A stretch of DNA of 64,000 nucleotides from Clostridium sp. (GTDB lineage Bacteria > Bacteroidota > Bacteroidia > Bacteroidales > Muribaculaceae), in the NCBI GenBank assembly GCA_023663805.1, contig JAMPGR010000001.1, forward strand, positions 245,862 to 309,861, given 5' to 3'. Under the pieces are notes generated by a model that saw only the letters and a list, made by a program, of their open reading frames with translations, was not told the DNA's origin and did no database searches. The translations under genes were made by a program, and so were the position numbers. This document shows, piece by piece, positions 9,101 through 18,122 of this stretch. Within the stretch, counting starts at the first letter, position 1; each line of letters opens with the position of its first letter.

Positions 9101-11037
9101 CCCCGGTCAAGGGTGACCTCGGCGCCGACATGCGCTTCCACTGGGATTCGAACCAACTGACGGGACGGGGCACCCTCGACCTGACCGACCTCTACTACGG
9201 CCGCGACCGCGTCGGCGATTTCGAACTCGGAGTCGACCTGACGAACAGTTCATCCGGAGCGGTCCACGCCGACGTCTCCCTGCTGGTCGACAGCGCGAAG
9301 GTCATAACGGCGACCGGAACGCTGAACGACTCGACCGCCGCCGAACCGTTCATGCTCGATTTCTCGATGATCCGCTTCCCGCTCCAAGTCGTCAACCCCT
9401 TCCTCCCGAAGGAATATGCCCGCCTGAGCGGTACGCTGAACGGTCGGATGGATATAACCGGCGAACTTTCCGCCCCGGTCTTCAACGGCTATCTCGACTT
9501 CGACAGCAGTGCCGTTAAGGTTCCGATGCTCGGCACCTCCTTCCTCTTCCCCGAAACGGAGATCCCGGTCGACAGCAATATCGTCCGCTTCCGCGACTTC
9601 GCGATAAAGGCCTGCAACGACAATCCGCTGACAATCAACGGAACGGTCGACGCCCGCCACCTGACCGACATAGCGATGGACCTGACGCTTGCCGCCCGGA
9701 ACATGCAGATTGTCAACTCGTCGCGCCCTCGCGGAGCCCAGGTTTACGGCAAGGCGTTCATCGACGCCGACGCCAGCGTCCGCGGGAACATGCAGTTCAT
9801 CGACGTCGACGCGACGCTGAATCTCCTGGCCGGAACGAACGTGACGTATGTCGTCGAGGCGAGCGAGAGCGCCCTGACCTCGCAGAGCACGACCGGAATG
9901 GTCACCTTCATCCAGTTTAACGACACAACCCAGGTCGAAAAGGCCGACAGCATCTCCCGGACAGCGATGATGATGAATCTCGATGCGAACCTGATTATCT
10001 CCCAGGGGAGCACAATCAATGCCGACCTCCCCGGCGACGGACAGAACAAGGTGACGATCCAGGGCGAGGGGAATCTGAACTACTCGATGACCCCATTCAA
10101 CGACGGACGACTGACCGGCCGGTTCACAATCAACAGCGGTATGGTCCGCTACTCCCCGCCGGTCATCTCGACAAAGACATTCGAATTTACCGAGGGAAGT
10201 TACATCGCCTTCACCGGCGACATGCTGAACCCGTCGCTGAATATTTCGGCAACCGACAAGATAAAGGCCAACGTCACCCAGGAGGGGCAGAATTCACGCC
10301 TTGTTGATTTCCTCGTGACGGTCACGGCGACCAACACCCTCGAGAATCTCGACGTCAAGTTCGACCTGTCGACCGACAACGACATTACGATCGAGAACGA
10401 ACTGACCTCGATGAGCGAGCAGCAGCGCGCCAACCAGGCGATGAACCTCTTGCTCTACAACACCTATACCGGTCCCGACACGAAGGCGAGCGCCAACCTT
10501 TCGGGCAACCCGCTCTTCTCCTTCCTGACCTCGCAGTTGAATTCCTGGGCCGCCAACAACATAAAGGGTGTCGACATCAGTTTCGGTATCGACCAGTACG
10601 ATAAGACAACCGACGGCGCGAAGTCGACGACGACCAGCTACAGCTACCGCGTCTCGAAGACCCTCTTTAACGACCGCTTCAAAATCATCGTCGGAGGAAA
10701 CTACTCGTCCGACGCCGACACCGACGAGAATTTCTCAGAGAACCTGATAAACGACGTCTCGTTCGAATATATGCTGAACCGCAGCGGTTCGATGTATATC
10801 CGCCTCTTCCGCCACACCGGCTACGAAAGCATACTCGAAGGGGAGGTCACCCAGACCGGCGTCGGCTTCGTCTACAAACGGAAAGTCAACTCCCTGCGCG
10901 ACATCTTCCGCTTCCTCTATCCGCGCCGCCGCCGGCGGACTCCGCCGACCCTCGAACCTCCCGCTGCCGCTCCGGCCGAACCCGCCCCGGCTCAGGATTC
11001 CCCGACTACAACAAAGACTTCAGAAAAAACGCTATGA
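6184..11037 (+). CDS. tamB: TamB-like translocation and assembly module protein
   Basis: This 1617-residue protein spans the periplasm from the inner membrane and takes part in outer-membrane protein assembly and lipid transport. It has one N-terminal membrane segment at about residues 11-33 and then a very long beta-rich region of short repeating strands, ending in the conserved DUF490/TamB C-terminal domain over roughly the last 400 residues. The tail after about residue 1590 is rich in proline, alanine and glutamate. The start is GTG at 6184, where the hydrophobic anchor begins at the right distance. The stop overlaps the next gene (TamL) by four bases, the classical TamA/TamB pairing. A 21-bp tandem duplication lies at 6680-6720. 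Confidence 0.9.
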   Translation: MKGKVGHKILKATGWFFAVLLLIVIVVPALLYIPAVQNFVKDIALKEVKKSSGMDISVGKLRLRFPLKIEVSDVAVVEASGDTMLTAALARLAVRPAALLKLDLDVSGVELEEATYRLGSPDSTLFLTAAIRRFDLDQTDLSLRSGAIDVGTALLDGATVSLAMRPDTAASKTDTAASKPMTITARRIEIRDVTYRMSMLPTIDSLGARIDDATLTSALVDMGARRISADSLGVLLATATYLTPTAEYLKAHPAPPAAKADTAAADTASMWTVTARAVTLRGDTATYAMRGAIPRPGLDMNYLEATAIEIRVDSFRNRGVEISVPLRRLKATERCGVSLDSRGLFAMDSRAMHADSFAIETGYSRLAFDATMGMGDLASDPSLPLDLDATGSLALEDVEMALPSLAPMLRGTPRGASVALRADISGTTGDLAVETLSADWPRFLTFAASGRVRNPFDSKQIDGRVDFRADAIGLNAAKPTLLDAKLAREINIPRTLFNGSVNYSPNLVSGRLNAVTSGGRIALDGSWNQQAEGYDASFRATDFPVDAFMPSLGVGKVTASITARGRGLDFARPSTSADLKVDLQRAEYLSETYRDILLDANLAKGAAEGRLRSANPSADMDLGFTATLADTGYTWNLSGNVANIDLMGMKLSPTPSGGSLGLASKGSFDPKRSAIDATLDVTDLKWTLDKNIISTPRIAADLQTSDSTVDLRLVNGDLTLTAAATCSLDSLMAHISETSAAIDSMMAARRLDAVRLQHALPPLTAVIEAGTDNVARQFLDASDMGFNRAVVTFHNDSLVNLSASVIRFRTGSALLDTISFAMNQHGRYLAYKAQVNNRPGTMDQFARVSLTGFVAEDKLTALLRQENIKGEKGFQLGLAASFGDSAVTVRFVPFTPTIGYKPWTLNSDNFVTFNFATKHLDANLEASSGKSLIHLYTKHSDSTAATAAGNEEVVLKLSEIHLSDWLSVSPFAPPVKGDLGADMRFHWDSNQLTGRGTLDLTDLYYGRDRVGDFELGVDLTNSSSGAVHADVSLLVDSAKVITATGTLNDSTAAEPFMLDFSMIRFPLQVVNPFLPKEYARLSGTLNGRMDITGELSAPVFNGYLDFDSSAVKVPMLGTSFLFPETEIPVDSNIVRFRDFAIKACNDNPLTINGTVDARHLTDIAMDLTLAARNMQIVNSSRPRGAQVYGKAFIDADASVRGNMQFIDVDATLNLLAGTNVTYVVEASESALTSQSTTGMVTFIQFNDTTQVEKADSISRTAMMMNLDANLIISQGSTINADLPGDGQNKVTIQGEGNLNYSMTPFNDGRLTGRFTINSGMVRYSPPVISTKTFEFTEGSYIAFTGDMLNPSLNISATDKIKANVTQEGQNSRLVDFLVTVTATNTLENLDVKFDLSTDNDITIENELTSMSEQQRANQAMNLLLYNTYTGPDTKASANLSGNPLFSFLTSQLNSWAANNIKGVDISFGIDQYDKTTDGAKSTTTSYSYRVSKTLFNDRFKIIVGGNYSSDADTDENFSENLINDVSFEYMLNRSGSMYIRLFRHTGYESILEGEVTQTGVGFVYKRKVNSLRDIFRFLYPRRRRRTPPTLEPPAAAPAEPAPAQDSPTTTKTSEKTL
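6680..6720 (+). repeat. 21-bp tandem duplication inside tamB
   Basis: Two nearly identical 21-base units sit side by side in frame and encode DTAASKT then DTAASKP. They fall in a low-complexity linker of the N-terminal third, so the copy number could vary without breaking the fold. Confidence 0.8.
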
Positions 11038-13379
11038 ACAGAACAACGACATCGAAACAATCCCGCGGACCTGTCTCCGCGACCGCGCTGACCGCCATGC
11101 TCCTGCTGGCGGCCGTCGCCGGGGCGTTGCTCTGCTCCTCCTGCTCGACGACACGCCGAATCCCCGCCGACGAGATTCTCTACACCGGCGTCAAGGATGT
11201 CCGCGTCGTGCTCCCCGAAGGGGAGAAGGCCGCCCCGGGTCTCGACGGCGACCTGAACAACGCAGTCAAGGTCAAACCGAACAATCCCCTGCTCGGTTCG
11301 GCCAAATACCGGATCCCTTTCCCCCTCGGGCTCTGGGTCTACAACAACTGGCCGAATCCCCCCTCGGGGTTCAAACACTGGATCTTCGAGAAACTCTCGA
11401 CCGAGCCGGTGCTGGTCAGCGACGTGCGCCCCGAGGTGCGCGTCCATATGCTCGACGAGATCCTCCAGAACCACGGCTATTTCCGCGGCTCGGCATCCTA
11501 CACGCTCGCCCAGGGGAAAAACAAGAAGAAGGCGAGCATCATCTACGAAATCAACACCGGAACCCCATATCCGATCGACTCGGTCATACTCCTGCCCGAC
11601 ACCTGCCACCTGAACCATATGATCGACTCGCTCGCCGCCGCCGGATCATACCTGAAGCCGGGCGTTCGCTACTCGACCGACTCGCTCAGCGCCGAACGAA
11701 TCCGCATTACGAACTATGTCCGCAACCATGGCTACTACTTCTTCAAACCGGAATATATCGAGTATCTAGCCGACAGCACGATCAATCCCGGCCATATAGC
11801 GATGAAGGTCATGATCGCCGAGGGGCTCCCGGCGCCGGCGCTCTGGCGCTACCGGACCGGATCGATAACGACCCGCGTCAACCGAAACAACGGCCACGGC
11901 TACCCCGATACGATCGAAACACGACGCGGAACGCTGATCCAGATGAAGCCCTCCCGGCTGCGCAAGGGACTGATTCCGGGATGTATCACCTTCCGCGACG
12001 GAAAGATCTTCTCCGTACGAGACATGAACAACACCCAGAGCAACCTCGCCCGCCTTGGTATCTTCAACGGAATCGACATCGAGGCAACTCTCGACACCGC
12101 TGCCTTGCGTCGCGGCGAACACCTGCTCGACGTCAATATCGACTGTACGTTCGACAAGCCGATCGAGGCGAGCCTCGAACTGAACCTCTCCTCGAAGTCT
12201 AACAGTTACATTGGCCCGGGCCTGAATGTCGCTCTGACGAACCGGAACATATTCGGCGGAGGCGAACTCTTCACGGTCGGACTCAACGGCTCATACGAGT
12301 GGCAGACCGGCCGCGACAGCCGCTCGGTCTTCAACTCCTACGAAGCGGGCATCACGACGACCCTCGCCTTTCCGCGCCTTCTGGCCCCCGCCTTCTTCAA
12401 ACGCTCGCGGCGGACGCTGAACTGGACCCGCGCCTCGCTGAACGCCGACCTGCTGAACCGACCCCACTATTTCAAGATGGCGCAGTTCAACGCCTCGTTC
12501 GGCTACGACTGGCGCGCCACACGCCATGTCAACATGAACTGGACCGTGTTCAAACTGACCTACACGAAACTGATGAAGACTACCGCCGAGTTCGACTCGA
12601 TCATGAACGCCAACAAGGCGATCGCCCTCAGTTTCCGGAACCAGTTTATTCCCCAGATGCAGTATACCTATCTCTATGACCGTCAGTTCGGATACGATAA
12701 TACTCTGAACTTCCAGTTCACGGTCCAGGAGGCCGGGAACCTCTTCTGGGCAATCTATACCGCTTGCGGAAAGAAGGGGGAGAAGGAATTGTTCAACACA
12801 CCCTTCTCGCAGTTCATCAAAGGGTCGGCACAGATCGTCTACGGCCGCCGTATCAGCGGCGACAACTGGATCTACACCCGCGTCGCCGCCGGAGCCGCAC
12901 ATGCCTACGGCAACTCGTCGCAGGTCCCCTACAGCGAGCAGTTCTATGTCGGCGGAGCAAACTCTGTCCGTGCCTTTACGGTCCGCAGCATCGGCCCCGG
13001 CAGTTACCATGTCCCCGACGATCAGGTCAACGGCTACTTCGACCAGACCGGTACGTTCAAGTTCGAGGCCAACATCGAATACCGCTTCCCGATCTTCGGG
13101 CCGCTCCACGGCGCACTCTTCGTCGACGCCGGCAACGTCTGGCTGCTCAAGAAGGACCCGAACCGTCCCGGCGGTCTGCTCAGGGCCTCGACATTCTGGC
13201 GCGACCTCGCCCTCGGAACCGGTGCGGGTCTCCGCTTCGACCTCGGCATGATGGTTATCCGCGGCGACCTCGGAATCGGTATCCACGCCCCCTACGACAC
13301 CGGGAAACGGGGCTACTACAACATGAAGTCGTTCGGCAAGTCGCTAGCCTTCCACCTCGCCATCGGCTACCCGTTCTGA
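11034..13379 (+). CDS. tamL: TamL-type outer-membrane assembly barrel (lipoprotein TamA/BamA homologue)
   Basis: This 781-residue protein belongs to the Omp85 superfamily. The N-terminus has a hydrophobic stretch ending in a cysteine-rich LLCSSCS, consistent with a lipoprotein signal, as in the TamL variant that replaces TamA in Bacteroidota. POTRA-like segments follow (residues about 50-330), and the C-terminal 400 residues form the surface-antigen barrel with the VGGANSVRAF motif and a final aromatic residue (IGYPF). It overlaps tamB by four bases, so the two should be translated together and act as the inner- and outer-membrane halves of one machine. The exact lipidated cysteine is uncertain because two candidates lie close together. 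Confidence 0.88.
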   Translation: MNRTTTSKQSRGPVSATALTAMLLLAAVAGALLCSSCSTTRRIPADEILYTGVKDVRVVLPEGEKAAPGLDGDLNNAVKVKPNNPLLGSAKYRIPFPLGLWVYNNWPNPPSGFKHWIFEKLSTEPVLVSDVRPEVRVHMLDEILQNHGYFRGSASYTLAQGKNKKKASIIYEINTGTPYPIDSVILLPDTCHLNHMIDSLAAAGSYLKPGVRYSTDSLSAERIRITNYVRNHGYYFFKPEYIEYLADSTINPGHIAMKVMIAEGLPAPALWRYRTGSITTRVNRNNGHGYPDTIETRRGTLIQMKPSRLRKGLIPGCITFRDGKIFSVRDMNNTQSNLARLGIFNGIDIEATLDTAALRRGEHLLDVNIDCTFDKPIEASLELNLSSKSNSYIGPGLNVALTNRNIFGGGELFTVGLNGSYEWQTGRDSRSVFNSYEAGITTTLAFPRLLAPAFFKRSRRTLNWTRASLNADLLNRPHYFKMAQFNASFGYDWRATRHVNMNWTVFKLTYTKLMKTTAEFDSIMNANKAIALSFRNQFIPQMQYTYLYDRQFGYDNTLNFQFTVQEAGNLFWAIYTACGKKGEKELFNTPFSQFIKGSAQIVYGRRISGDNWIYTRVAAGAAHAYGNSSQVPYSEQFYVGGANSVRAFTVRSIGPGSYHVPDDQVNGYFDQTGTFKFEANIEYRFPIFGPLHGALFVDAGNVWLLKKDPNRPGGLLRASTFWRDLALGTGAGLRFDLGMMVIRGDLGIGIHAPYDTGKRGYYNMKSFGKSLAFHLAIGYPF

Positions 13380-13437
13380 CCCGACCGTGGATATCATCCC
13401 CTTGCAGTAGCCGACGCTCATTCTGTTTCCACTACGC

Positions 13438-13564
13438 AATGCACTGATACACAGCGCTATCGTAGGGGGACGCGTCCGCCCCTCAGTCTGGTCCACCCCC
13501 CCGGCCCCCTGAATGGGGTGGTACGCCCACCGCTATCGTCTTGACACCACTGACGTAGTGCATT
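13438..13564. repeat. Palindrome-rich intergenic element
   Basis: The 127-base segment is bounded by AATGCACT (13438-13445) and its inverse AGTGCATT (13557-13564). Inside are the direct 9-base repeats CGCTATCGT (13455-13463 and 13531-13539), a perfect palindrome GGACGCGTCC (13468-13477) and a hairpin CCACCCC/GGGGTGG (13493-13499 with 13515-13521). It looks like a REP-type or small non-coding mobile element, but no second copy is visible here. Confidence 0.5.
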
Positions 13565-13597
13565 AGCGGTCGAATATCGGTCGACGGCAATACAGAA

Positions 13598-13629
13598 TTT
13601 GTCGATTCGGAGGATTTTCCGTATTTTTG
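13598..13629 (+). promoter_or_regulatory. Bacteroidota-type promoter for the RsmI-like gene
   Basis: TTTG (13598-13601) and TATTTTTG (13622-13629) are separated by 20 bases, matching the -33/-7 consensus. The start codon lies 22 bases downstream of the -7 box. Confidence 0.8.
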
Positions 13630-13651
13630 CAGTTCAAAGAGATTTTGAACG

Positions 13652-14386
13652 ATGGCAGAAGAAAATACGACAACAGACCTCGAACCGGCTCTATATCTGA
13701 TTCCGGTCACGCTGACCGACGGCGGCGTGCCATCGGCCGTTATGCCCGCCCGTAACCTCGAGATCGCTGGAGAAATCCGTCATTTTATCGTCGAGAATGT
13801 CAGAACGGCGCGTCGCTTCCTGAAACGATGCGATCCTTCGACCGATATCTCAGCGCTGACATTCAGCGTCCTGAACAAAGACACCCCCGCCGGCGATGTC
13901 GACGCGATGCTCGCCCCGATCCTCCGGGGCGAACCGGTCGGAGTCATGTCTGAAGCCGGTTGTCCGGCCGTCGCCGACCCCGGAGCCCTCGCCGTCGCCG
14001 CTGCCCACCGCCAAGGCCTGCGCGTCGTTCCGCTGGTCGGGCCGAGCAGCATCCTTCTGGCCCTGATGGGATCCGGCTTCAACGGCCAGAGCTTCTCCTT
14101 CGCCGGATATCTCCCGATCGACGAGGGAGCCCGCCGCGAACGCCTCCGCAGTTTCGAACGCCGCATCCGCCAGGAGGACCAGACCCAGATCTTCATCGAG
14201 ACCCCCTATCGCAACAACCGGTTAATCGCCTCGCTGGCGAAATCGCTCCCGGCGTCACTGCGGCTTTGCGTAGCCTCCGACCTGACCGGCCCGCGCCAGC
14301 GGATCGACGTCCGGACCCTGGGAGAGTGGGCGCGGGCGAAATATGACTACGACAAGATACCAACCATATTCCTTCTCTACCGATGA
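13652..14386 (+). CDS. SAM-dependent methyltransferase, RsmI-like tetrapyrrole methylase fold
   Basis: This 244-residue protein has the tetrapyrrole-methylase fold. It carries the RsmI-type motif SEAGCPAVADPGA at about residues 100-112, followed by VPLVGPSS, GFNGQSF and ETPYRNN. RsmI proteins 2'-O-methylate a cytidine of 16S rRNA (C1402 in E. coli). The Bacteroidales form differs at the N-terminus (LYLIPVTL instead of the usual ATPIGNL) and is shorter, so whether it methylates the same site is inference. The gene has its own promoter. Its stop overlaps the next start by four bases (ATGA), giving a two-gene operon with the metallo-beta-lactamase-fold hydrolase. Confidence 0.85.
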   Translation: MAEENTTTDLEPALYLIPVTLTDGGVPSAVMPARNLEIAGEIRHFIVENVRTARRFLKRCDPSTDISALTFSVLNKDTPAGDVDAMLAPILRGEPVGVMSEAGCPAVADPGALAVAAAHRQGLRVVPLVGPSSILLALMGSGFNGQSFSFAGYLPIDEGARRERLRSFERRIRQEDQTQIFIETPYRNNRLIASLAKSLPASLRLCVASDLTGPRQRIDVRTLGEWARAKYDYDKIPTIFLLYR

Positions 14387-15468
14387 GCGCCCAGCAACGA
14401 AGACGTAACCGACAGCGTCAGGCCGACAACGACCTGCAACCCGGACTGTTCGACAATCCGGCGCCGGGAGAGAACGCGCCTCTGCCACCCCACCCGTCGA
14501 TCGAATCGTTCGTCGCGCGCGTCAGGCTCAGCGGCGGCAGTACGCCGACACCCCCGCCTCCCCCTGCCGCCGACCCGACGATTGCCCCGCTGGAGACGCC
14601 GCGGCGCGTACGCCCGCTGATGTTCATGAGTTTCGGTAGCGGAAGTTCGGGCAACTGCTCCTATGTCGGCGACGGCGAATCGGGGATCCTGGTCGACGCC
14701 GGGATCGATGCGGACCATGTCGAACGAACCCTCCTGAAGAACGGTATCGACATCGACAGCGTCGCGGGGATCTGTCTGACCCACGACCACAGCGACCACC
14801 TCCACTACGCCTACACCCTGCTGAAACGCCACCGTCGCATGCACCTCTACTGCACCCCCCGGACACTCTCGGGGATGCTCCGGCGCCACAGTATGTCGCG
14901 GCGCATCAAGGACTACCACCTGGCGATCTACAAGGAATTCCCCTTCACGATCGGCTCGCTCCGGATTACCCCCTTCGACGTCAGCCACGACGGCTCGGAC
15001 AATGTCGGCTTCTTTATCGAACACGGCACCCAGCGCCTCGCCGTCGCGACAGACCTCGGGAGCATAACCGAACGTGTCGACCACTATATGCGCCAGGCCC
15101 AGCATATCGTCCTCGAGAGCAACTACGACGAAGAGATGCTCCGCGACGGAAGTTACCCCGAATACCTGAAGGCGCGGATCCGCGGCCCGAGGGGACACCT
15201 GGCCAACACCGCCGCCGCCGAATTCCTCGCCGCGATCTATACCCCCTCGCTGCGAAACATCTTCCTCTGCCACCTCAGCCACGACAACAACCTCCCGGAG
15301 ATCGCCCTTCGGACCGTCCGCGAGGCACTCATCCGCGCCGGAGCCGCGTCGGTCGGCGACGCCTCGCGAAGCCTCGGTGCCGAACGATCGCCAGTACAGG
15401 TCGCCGCTCTACCTCGCTACGATGCCTCGCCGCTCTACACGCTCCTGGCAGTCTCCCCCCCGGTCTGA
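14383..15468 (+). CDS. Metallo-beta-lactamase-fold hydrolase (YycJ/WalJ-like) with N-terminal extension
   Basis: This 361-residue protein has an MBL core starting at about residue 80 with SFGSGSSGN, followed by the di-metal motif THDHSDH at residues 133-139 and a later DVSHD. This arrangement is typical of YycJ/WalJ-like exonuclease-type hydrolases. The first 75 residues are a basic, then proline-rich low-complexity leader (GGSTPTPPPPPAAD), unlike the usual compact family of about 255-270 residues. The C-terminal 30 residues after ALIRAG are also low in conservation. An internal methionine at residue 80 (MFMSFGS) could be the true start, but the four-base overlap with the upstream gene favours the longer form. 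Substrate unknown. Confidence 0.82.
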   Translation: MSAQQRRRNRQRQADNDLQPGLFDNPAPGENAPLPPHPSIESFVARVRLSGGSTPTPPPPPAADPTIAPLETPRRVRPLMFMSFGSGSSGNCSYVGDGESGILVDAGIDADHVERTLLKNGIDIDSVAGICLTHDHSDHLHYAYTLLKRHRRMHLYCTPRTLSGMLRRHSMSRRIKDYHLAIYKEFPFTIGSLRITPFDVSHDGSDNVGFFIEHGTQRLAVATDLGSITERVDHYMRQAQHIVLESNYDEEMLRDGSYPEYLKARIRGPRGHLANTAAAEFLAAIYTPSLRNIFLCHLSHDNNLPEIALRTVREALIRAGAASVGDASRSLGAERSPVQVAALPRYDASPLYTLLAVSPPV

Positions 15469-15562
15469 ACGGAAAAACCACCGGCCACAGCAACAATCCA
15501 TCCCCGTTATCGGTTATAACCATAAAAACTACTGACCAAAGGCCAATACCATTTCTATTTAT

Positions 15563-17047
15563 ATGAGATACGTTTCAACTGCTATATCACGACTGAGAAC
15601 CACAGGATGCGCCGTCGTTGCGGCTCTTCTTATCGCCGCGTCACCGACAGACAGTGCGGCGCAGACAACGCAGACAGTGTCGCTCGACTCCTGTCGGCGC
15701 ATGGCCCTGGCGAACAACAAACAACTGCGTATCCGCGCCGAACAACTCCGCGGAGCAGGCTACACGAAAAAAGAGGCCTTCGCCGCCTACCTCCCCTCGA
15801 TTGACTTCGCCGGAGGATATCTCTACAACCAGAAGGAGATCTCGATCTTCGGCAGCGACCAGTTGCTTCCGGTCAAGAACTTCAACCTCCAGACCCAGCA
15901 GTATGAGTTCAGCCTCGTCAAAAACCCGATGACCGGCGAACCGGTCAAAGGCCCCGACGGACAGTATATTCCCGAACAGATCGCCCTGATCCCGAAGTCG
16001 GCGATGGAATATGACATCCACAACGTCTTCTTCGGCGCCGTCACCCTGACACAGCCGGTCTATATGGGGGGCAAGATCGTCGCGATGAACAAAATCACCC
16101 GCTTCGCCGAAGAAGCCGCCGGAAAACTGCGCGACAACGAGGCCGAAAATGTCATCTGCGCCGTCGACGGAGCCTACTGGCAAGTTGTCTCCCTGAAGGC
16201 GAAATATCGTCTGGCAATCAGTTACCTCGCCCTGCTCGACTCGCTCCGCGACAATGTCAGCGCGATGCTCGCCCAGGGTGTCGCGACACGCAGCGACCTT
16301 CTGAGCGTAGATGTCAAACTGAACGCCGCCCAGGTCGACCTCGTCAAGGTCGAAAACGGTCTGACTCTTTCGCGTATGGCTCTGGCCCAGGTCTGCGGCC
16401 TTCCGGTCAACACCCCCCTGCAGCTCGACGACGAAGACAACGAGAACCCTGCCCCCCCGGCTCCCGAACCGCTGACTTACGACATGGACCAGGTCTACGC
16501 CGCGCGCCCCGACCTCCAGGCCCTCGAGCTGAGTGTCAGGGTGATGGAACAGAAAGAACGGGTCGCCCTGTCGTCGATGCTTCCGAACGTCGCCCTCGTC
16601 GGCTCCTACTCCTTCAGCAACCCGAACCTCTTCGACGGCTTCCGACGTCGATTCAGCGGAGCGTTCTCCGTCGGGGCGATGGTGACGATCCCGATATGGC
16701 ACTGGGGAGGGAACTACAACAAATACCGCGCGGCAAAGACCGAGACCGCCGCCGCACGCCTTCAGGTCGAGGATGCCCGCGAACTGATTGACCTGCAGGT
16801 CTCGCAGTCGAACTACCGTATGCAGGAGGCGACAAAGACCTACCAGATGACCCAGACCAACATGGCGAAAGCCGACGAAAATCTCCGCTCGGCCCAACTC
16901 GGATACCGCGAGGGAGTCCTGACGGCAGACAACGTCATGGAGGCGCAGACTGCCTGGCTGAAAGCCAGTTCCGAGCGGATCGACGCGATGATCGACCTGC
17001 GTCTCTGTCACGTATATCTCGAAAAAGCCCTCGGACGGCTCCATTAA
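15563..17047 (+). CDS. TolC-family outer-membrane efflux protein
   Basis: This 494-residue protein opens with an export signal ending near SAAQT and continues with two repeated coiled-coil halves of the outer-membrane factor type. Landmarks are VTLTQPVYMGGK in the first half, LDSLRDNVSAML, and the duplicated ARPDLQALEL and ANVMEAQ-type segments in the second half. It would form the trimeric outer-membrane channel of a tripartite exporter. It heads an operon with the HlyD-family adaptor (43-base gap) and two ABC-2-type permeases. Substrate is unknown. No clear promoter of the TAnnTTTG type was found in the 94 bases upstream. Confidence 0.9.
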   Translation: MRYVSTAISRLRTTGCAVVAALLIAASPTDSAAQTTQTVSLDSCRRMALANNKQLRIRAEQLRGAGYTKKEAFAAYLPSIDFAGGYLYNQKEISIFGSDQLLPVKNFNLQTQQYEFSLVKNPMTGEPVKGPDGQYIPEQIALIPKSAMEYDIHNVFFGAVTLTQPVYMGGKIVAMNKITRFAEEAAGKLRDNEAENVICAVDGAYWQVVSLKAKYRLAISYLALLDSLRDNVSAMLAQGVATRSDLLSVDVKLNAAQVDLVKVENGLTLSRMALAQVCGLPVNTPLQLDDEDNENPAPPAPEPLTYDMDQVYAARPDLQALELSVRVMEQKERVALSSMLPNVALVGSYSFSNPNLFDGFRRRFSGAFSVGAMVTIPIWHWGGNYNKYRAAKTETAAARLQVEDARELIDLQVSQSNYRMQEATKTYQMTQTNMAKADENLRSAQLGYREGVLTADNVMEAQTAWLKASSERIDAMIDLRLCHVYLEKALGRLH

Positions 17048-17090
17048 ACTCTAACAACCCCATAACCGAACAAAAACAACCGAACACAAT

Positions 17091-18122
17091 ATGTCTGTTT
17101 CCGAATCATCCAAAAACGCCAGCGCCGAAAAGCGCGAATCGCGCGTGCTGGCCTATGCCCTCGGCTTCATTATTCTCGGAACCCTGCTGCTCGCCGTCAT
17201 AGGCTTCTGCTTCCTCCGGCAGCCCGACCATGTCATCGAAGGTCAGGCCGACGCCGCCTCCGTCCGTATCTCCGGAAAACTTCCGGGACGCGTCGTCGAC
17301 TTCTATGTCAGCGAGGGGGATATGGTTCGTGCCGGCGATACCCTGGTTCATATCCACTCGTCGCTCGCCGAAGCGCGCCTTCTCCAGGCCGAGGCCGCCG
17401 AAAGCGCCGCCAAGGCAATCAACCGCAAGGTCGACGCCGGGACACGCTCACAGATTATCGCCTCGGCCGCCGAGATTGTTGCCCAGGCCCAGGCTGCCCT
17501 GACAATCGCGAAGAAGACCTACGAACGAATGGAGAATCTCTATAAAGAGGGAGTCGTCTCCGAGCAGAAACGCGACGAAGCGAAGGCCGCCTACGACGCC
17601 GCCCAGGCCTCTGTTAAAGCCGCCGAGAGCCAGCTCAGTCTCGCCCGCGCCGGAGCCCAGAGCGAGGACAAGGAGAGCGCCGCAGCGATGGTCAACGTCG
17701 CCCGCGGCGGTGTCATGGAGGTCGAGAGCCTTCTCGAAGACCAGTATCTTACAGCCCCCTGCGACGGCCAGATCGACCAGATATATCCACAGGTCGGCGA
17801 ACTCGTCTCGCTCGGAACGCCACTGATGAACCTGCTGAAAATAAGCGACAAATGGATGGTATTCAATGTCCGGGAGGAGAAGTTGAACGATATGAAGATC
17901 GGTGACCGAATCCGGGTTATGGTGCCAGCGCTCGATATGAAGGAATTCGAGGCGGAGATCTACTATGTCCGCGACCTCGGATCATACGCAACCTGGCAGG
18001 CCACGAAGGCCACCGGCGACTGGGATAGCCGGACATTCCAGGTCAAGGCCCGCCCGAGCGAGGCGCAACCCGACCTCCGGCCGGGTATGTCGGTGATTTA
18101 CCGCGCGACAGTCCATGAATAA
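17091..18122 (+). CDS. HlyD-family periplasmic adaptor (membrane fusion protein)
   Basis: This 343-residue protein has one N-terminal membrane anchor (about residues 20-42), a lipoyl-type half (VRISGKLPGRV), a long alanine- and glutamate-rich coiled-coil hairpin (about residues 85-200), and the second lipoyl half (LTAPCDGQIDQIYPQVGE). It resembles the YhiI/EmrA type. It would bridge the TolC-like channel and the inner-membrane permeases. It overlaps the next permease gene by eight bases, indicating translational coupling. Confidence 0.9.
   Translation: MSVSESSKNASAEKRESRVLAYALGFIILGTLLLAVIGFCFLRQPDHVIEGQADAASVRISGKLPGRVVDFYVSEGDMVRAGDTLVHIHSSLAEARLLQAEAAESAAKAINRKVDAGTRSQIIASAAEIVAQAQAALTIAKKTYERMENLYKEGVVSEQKRDEAKAAYDAAQASVKAAESQLSLARAGAQSEDKESAAAMVNVARGGVMEVESLLEDQYLTAPCDGQIDQIYPQVGELVSLGTPLMNLLKISDKWMVFNVREEKLNDMKIGDRIRVMVPALDMKEFEAEIYYVRDLGSYATWQATKATGDWDSRTFQVKARPSEAQPDLRPGMSVIYRATVHE

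Noticed and set aside
13483..13710. Small minus-strand frame of 75 residues
   Set aside because: It crosses the palindrome element and the promoter and start of the RsmI-like gene; no conserved motif.
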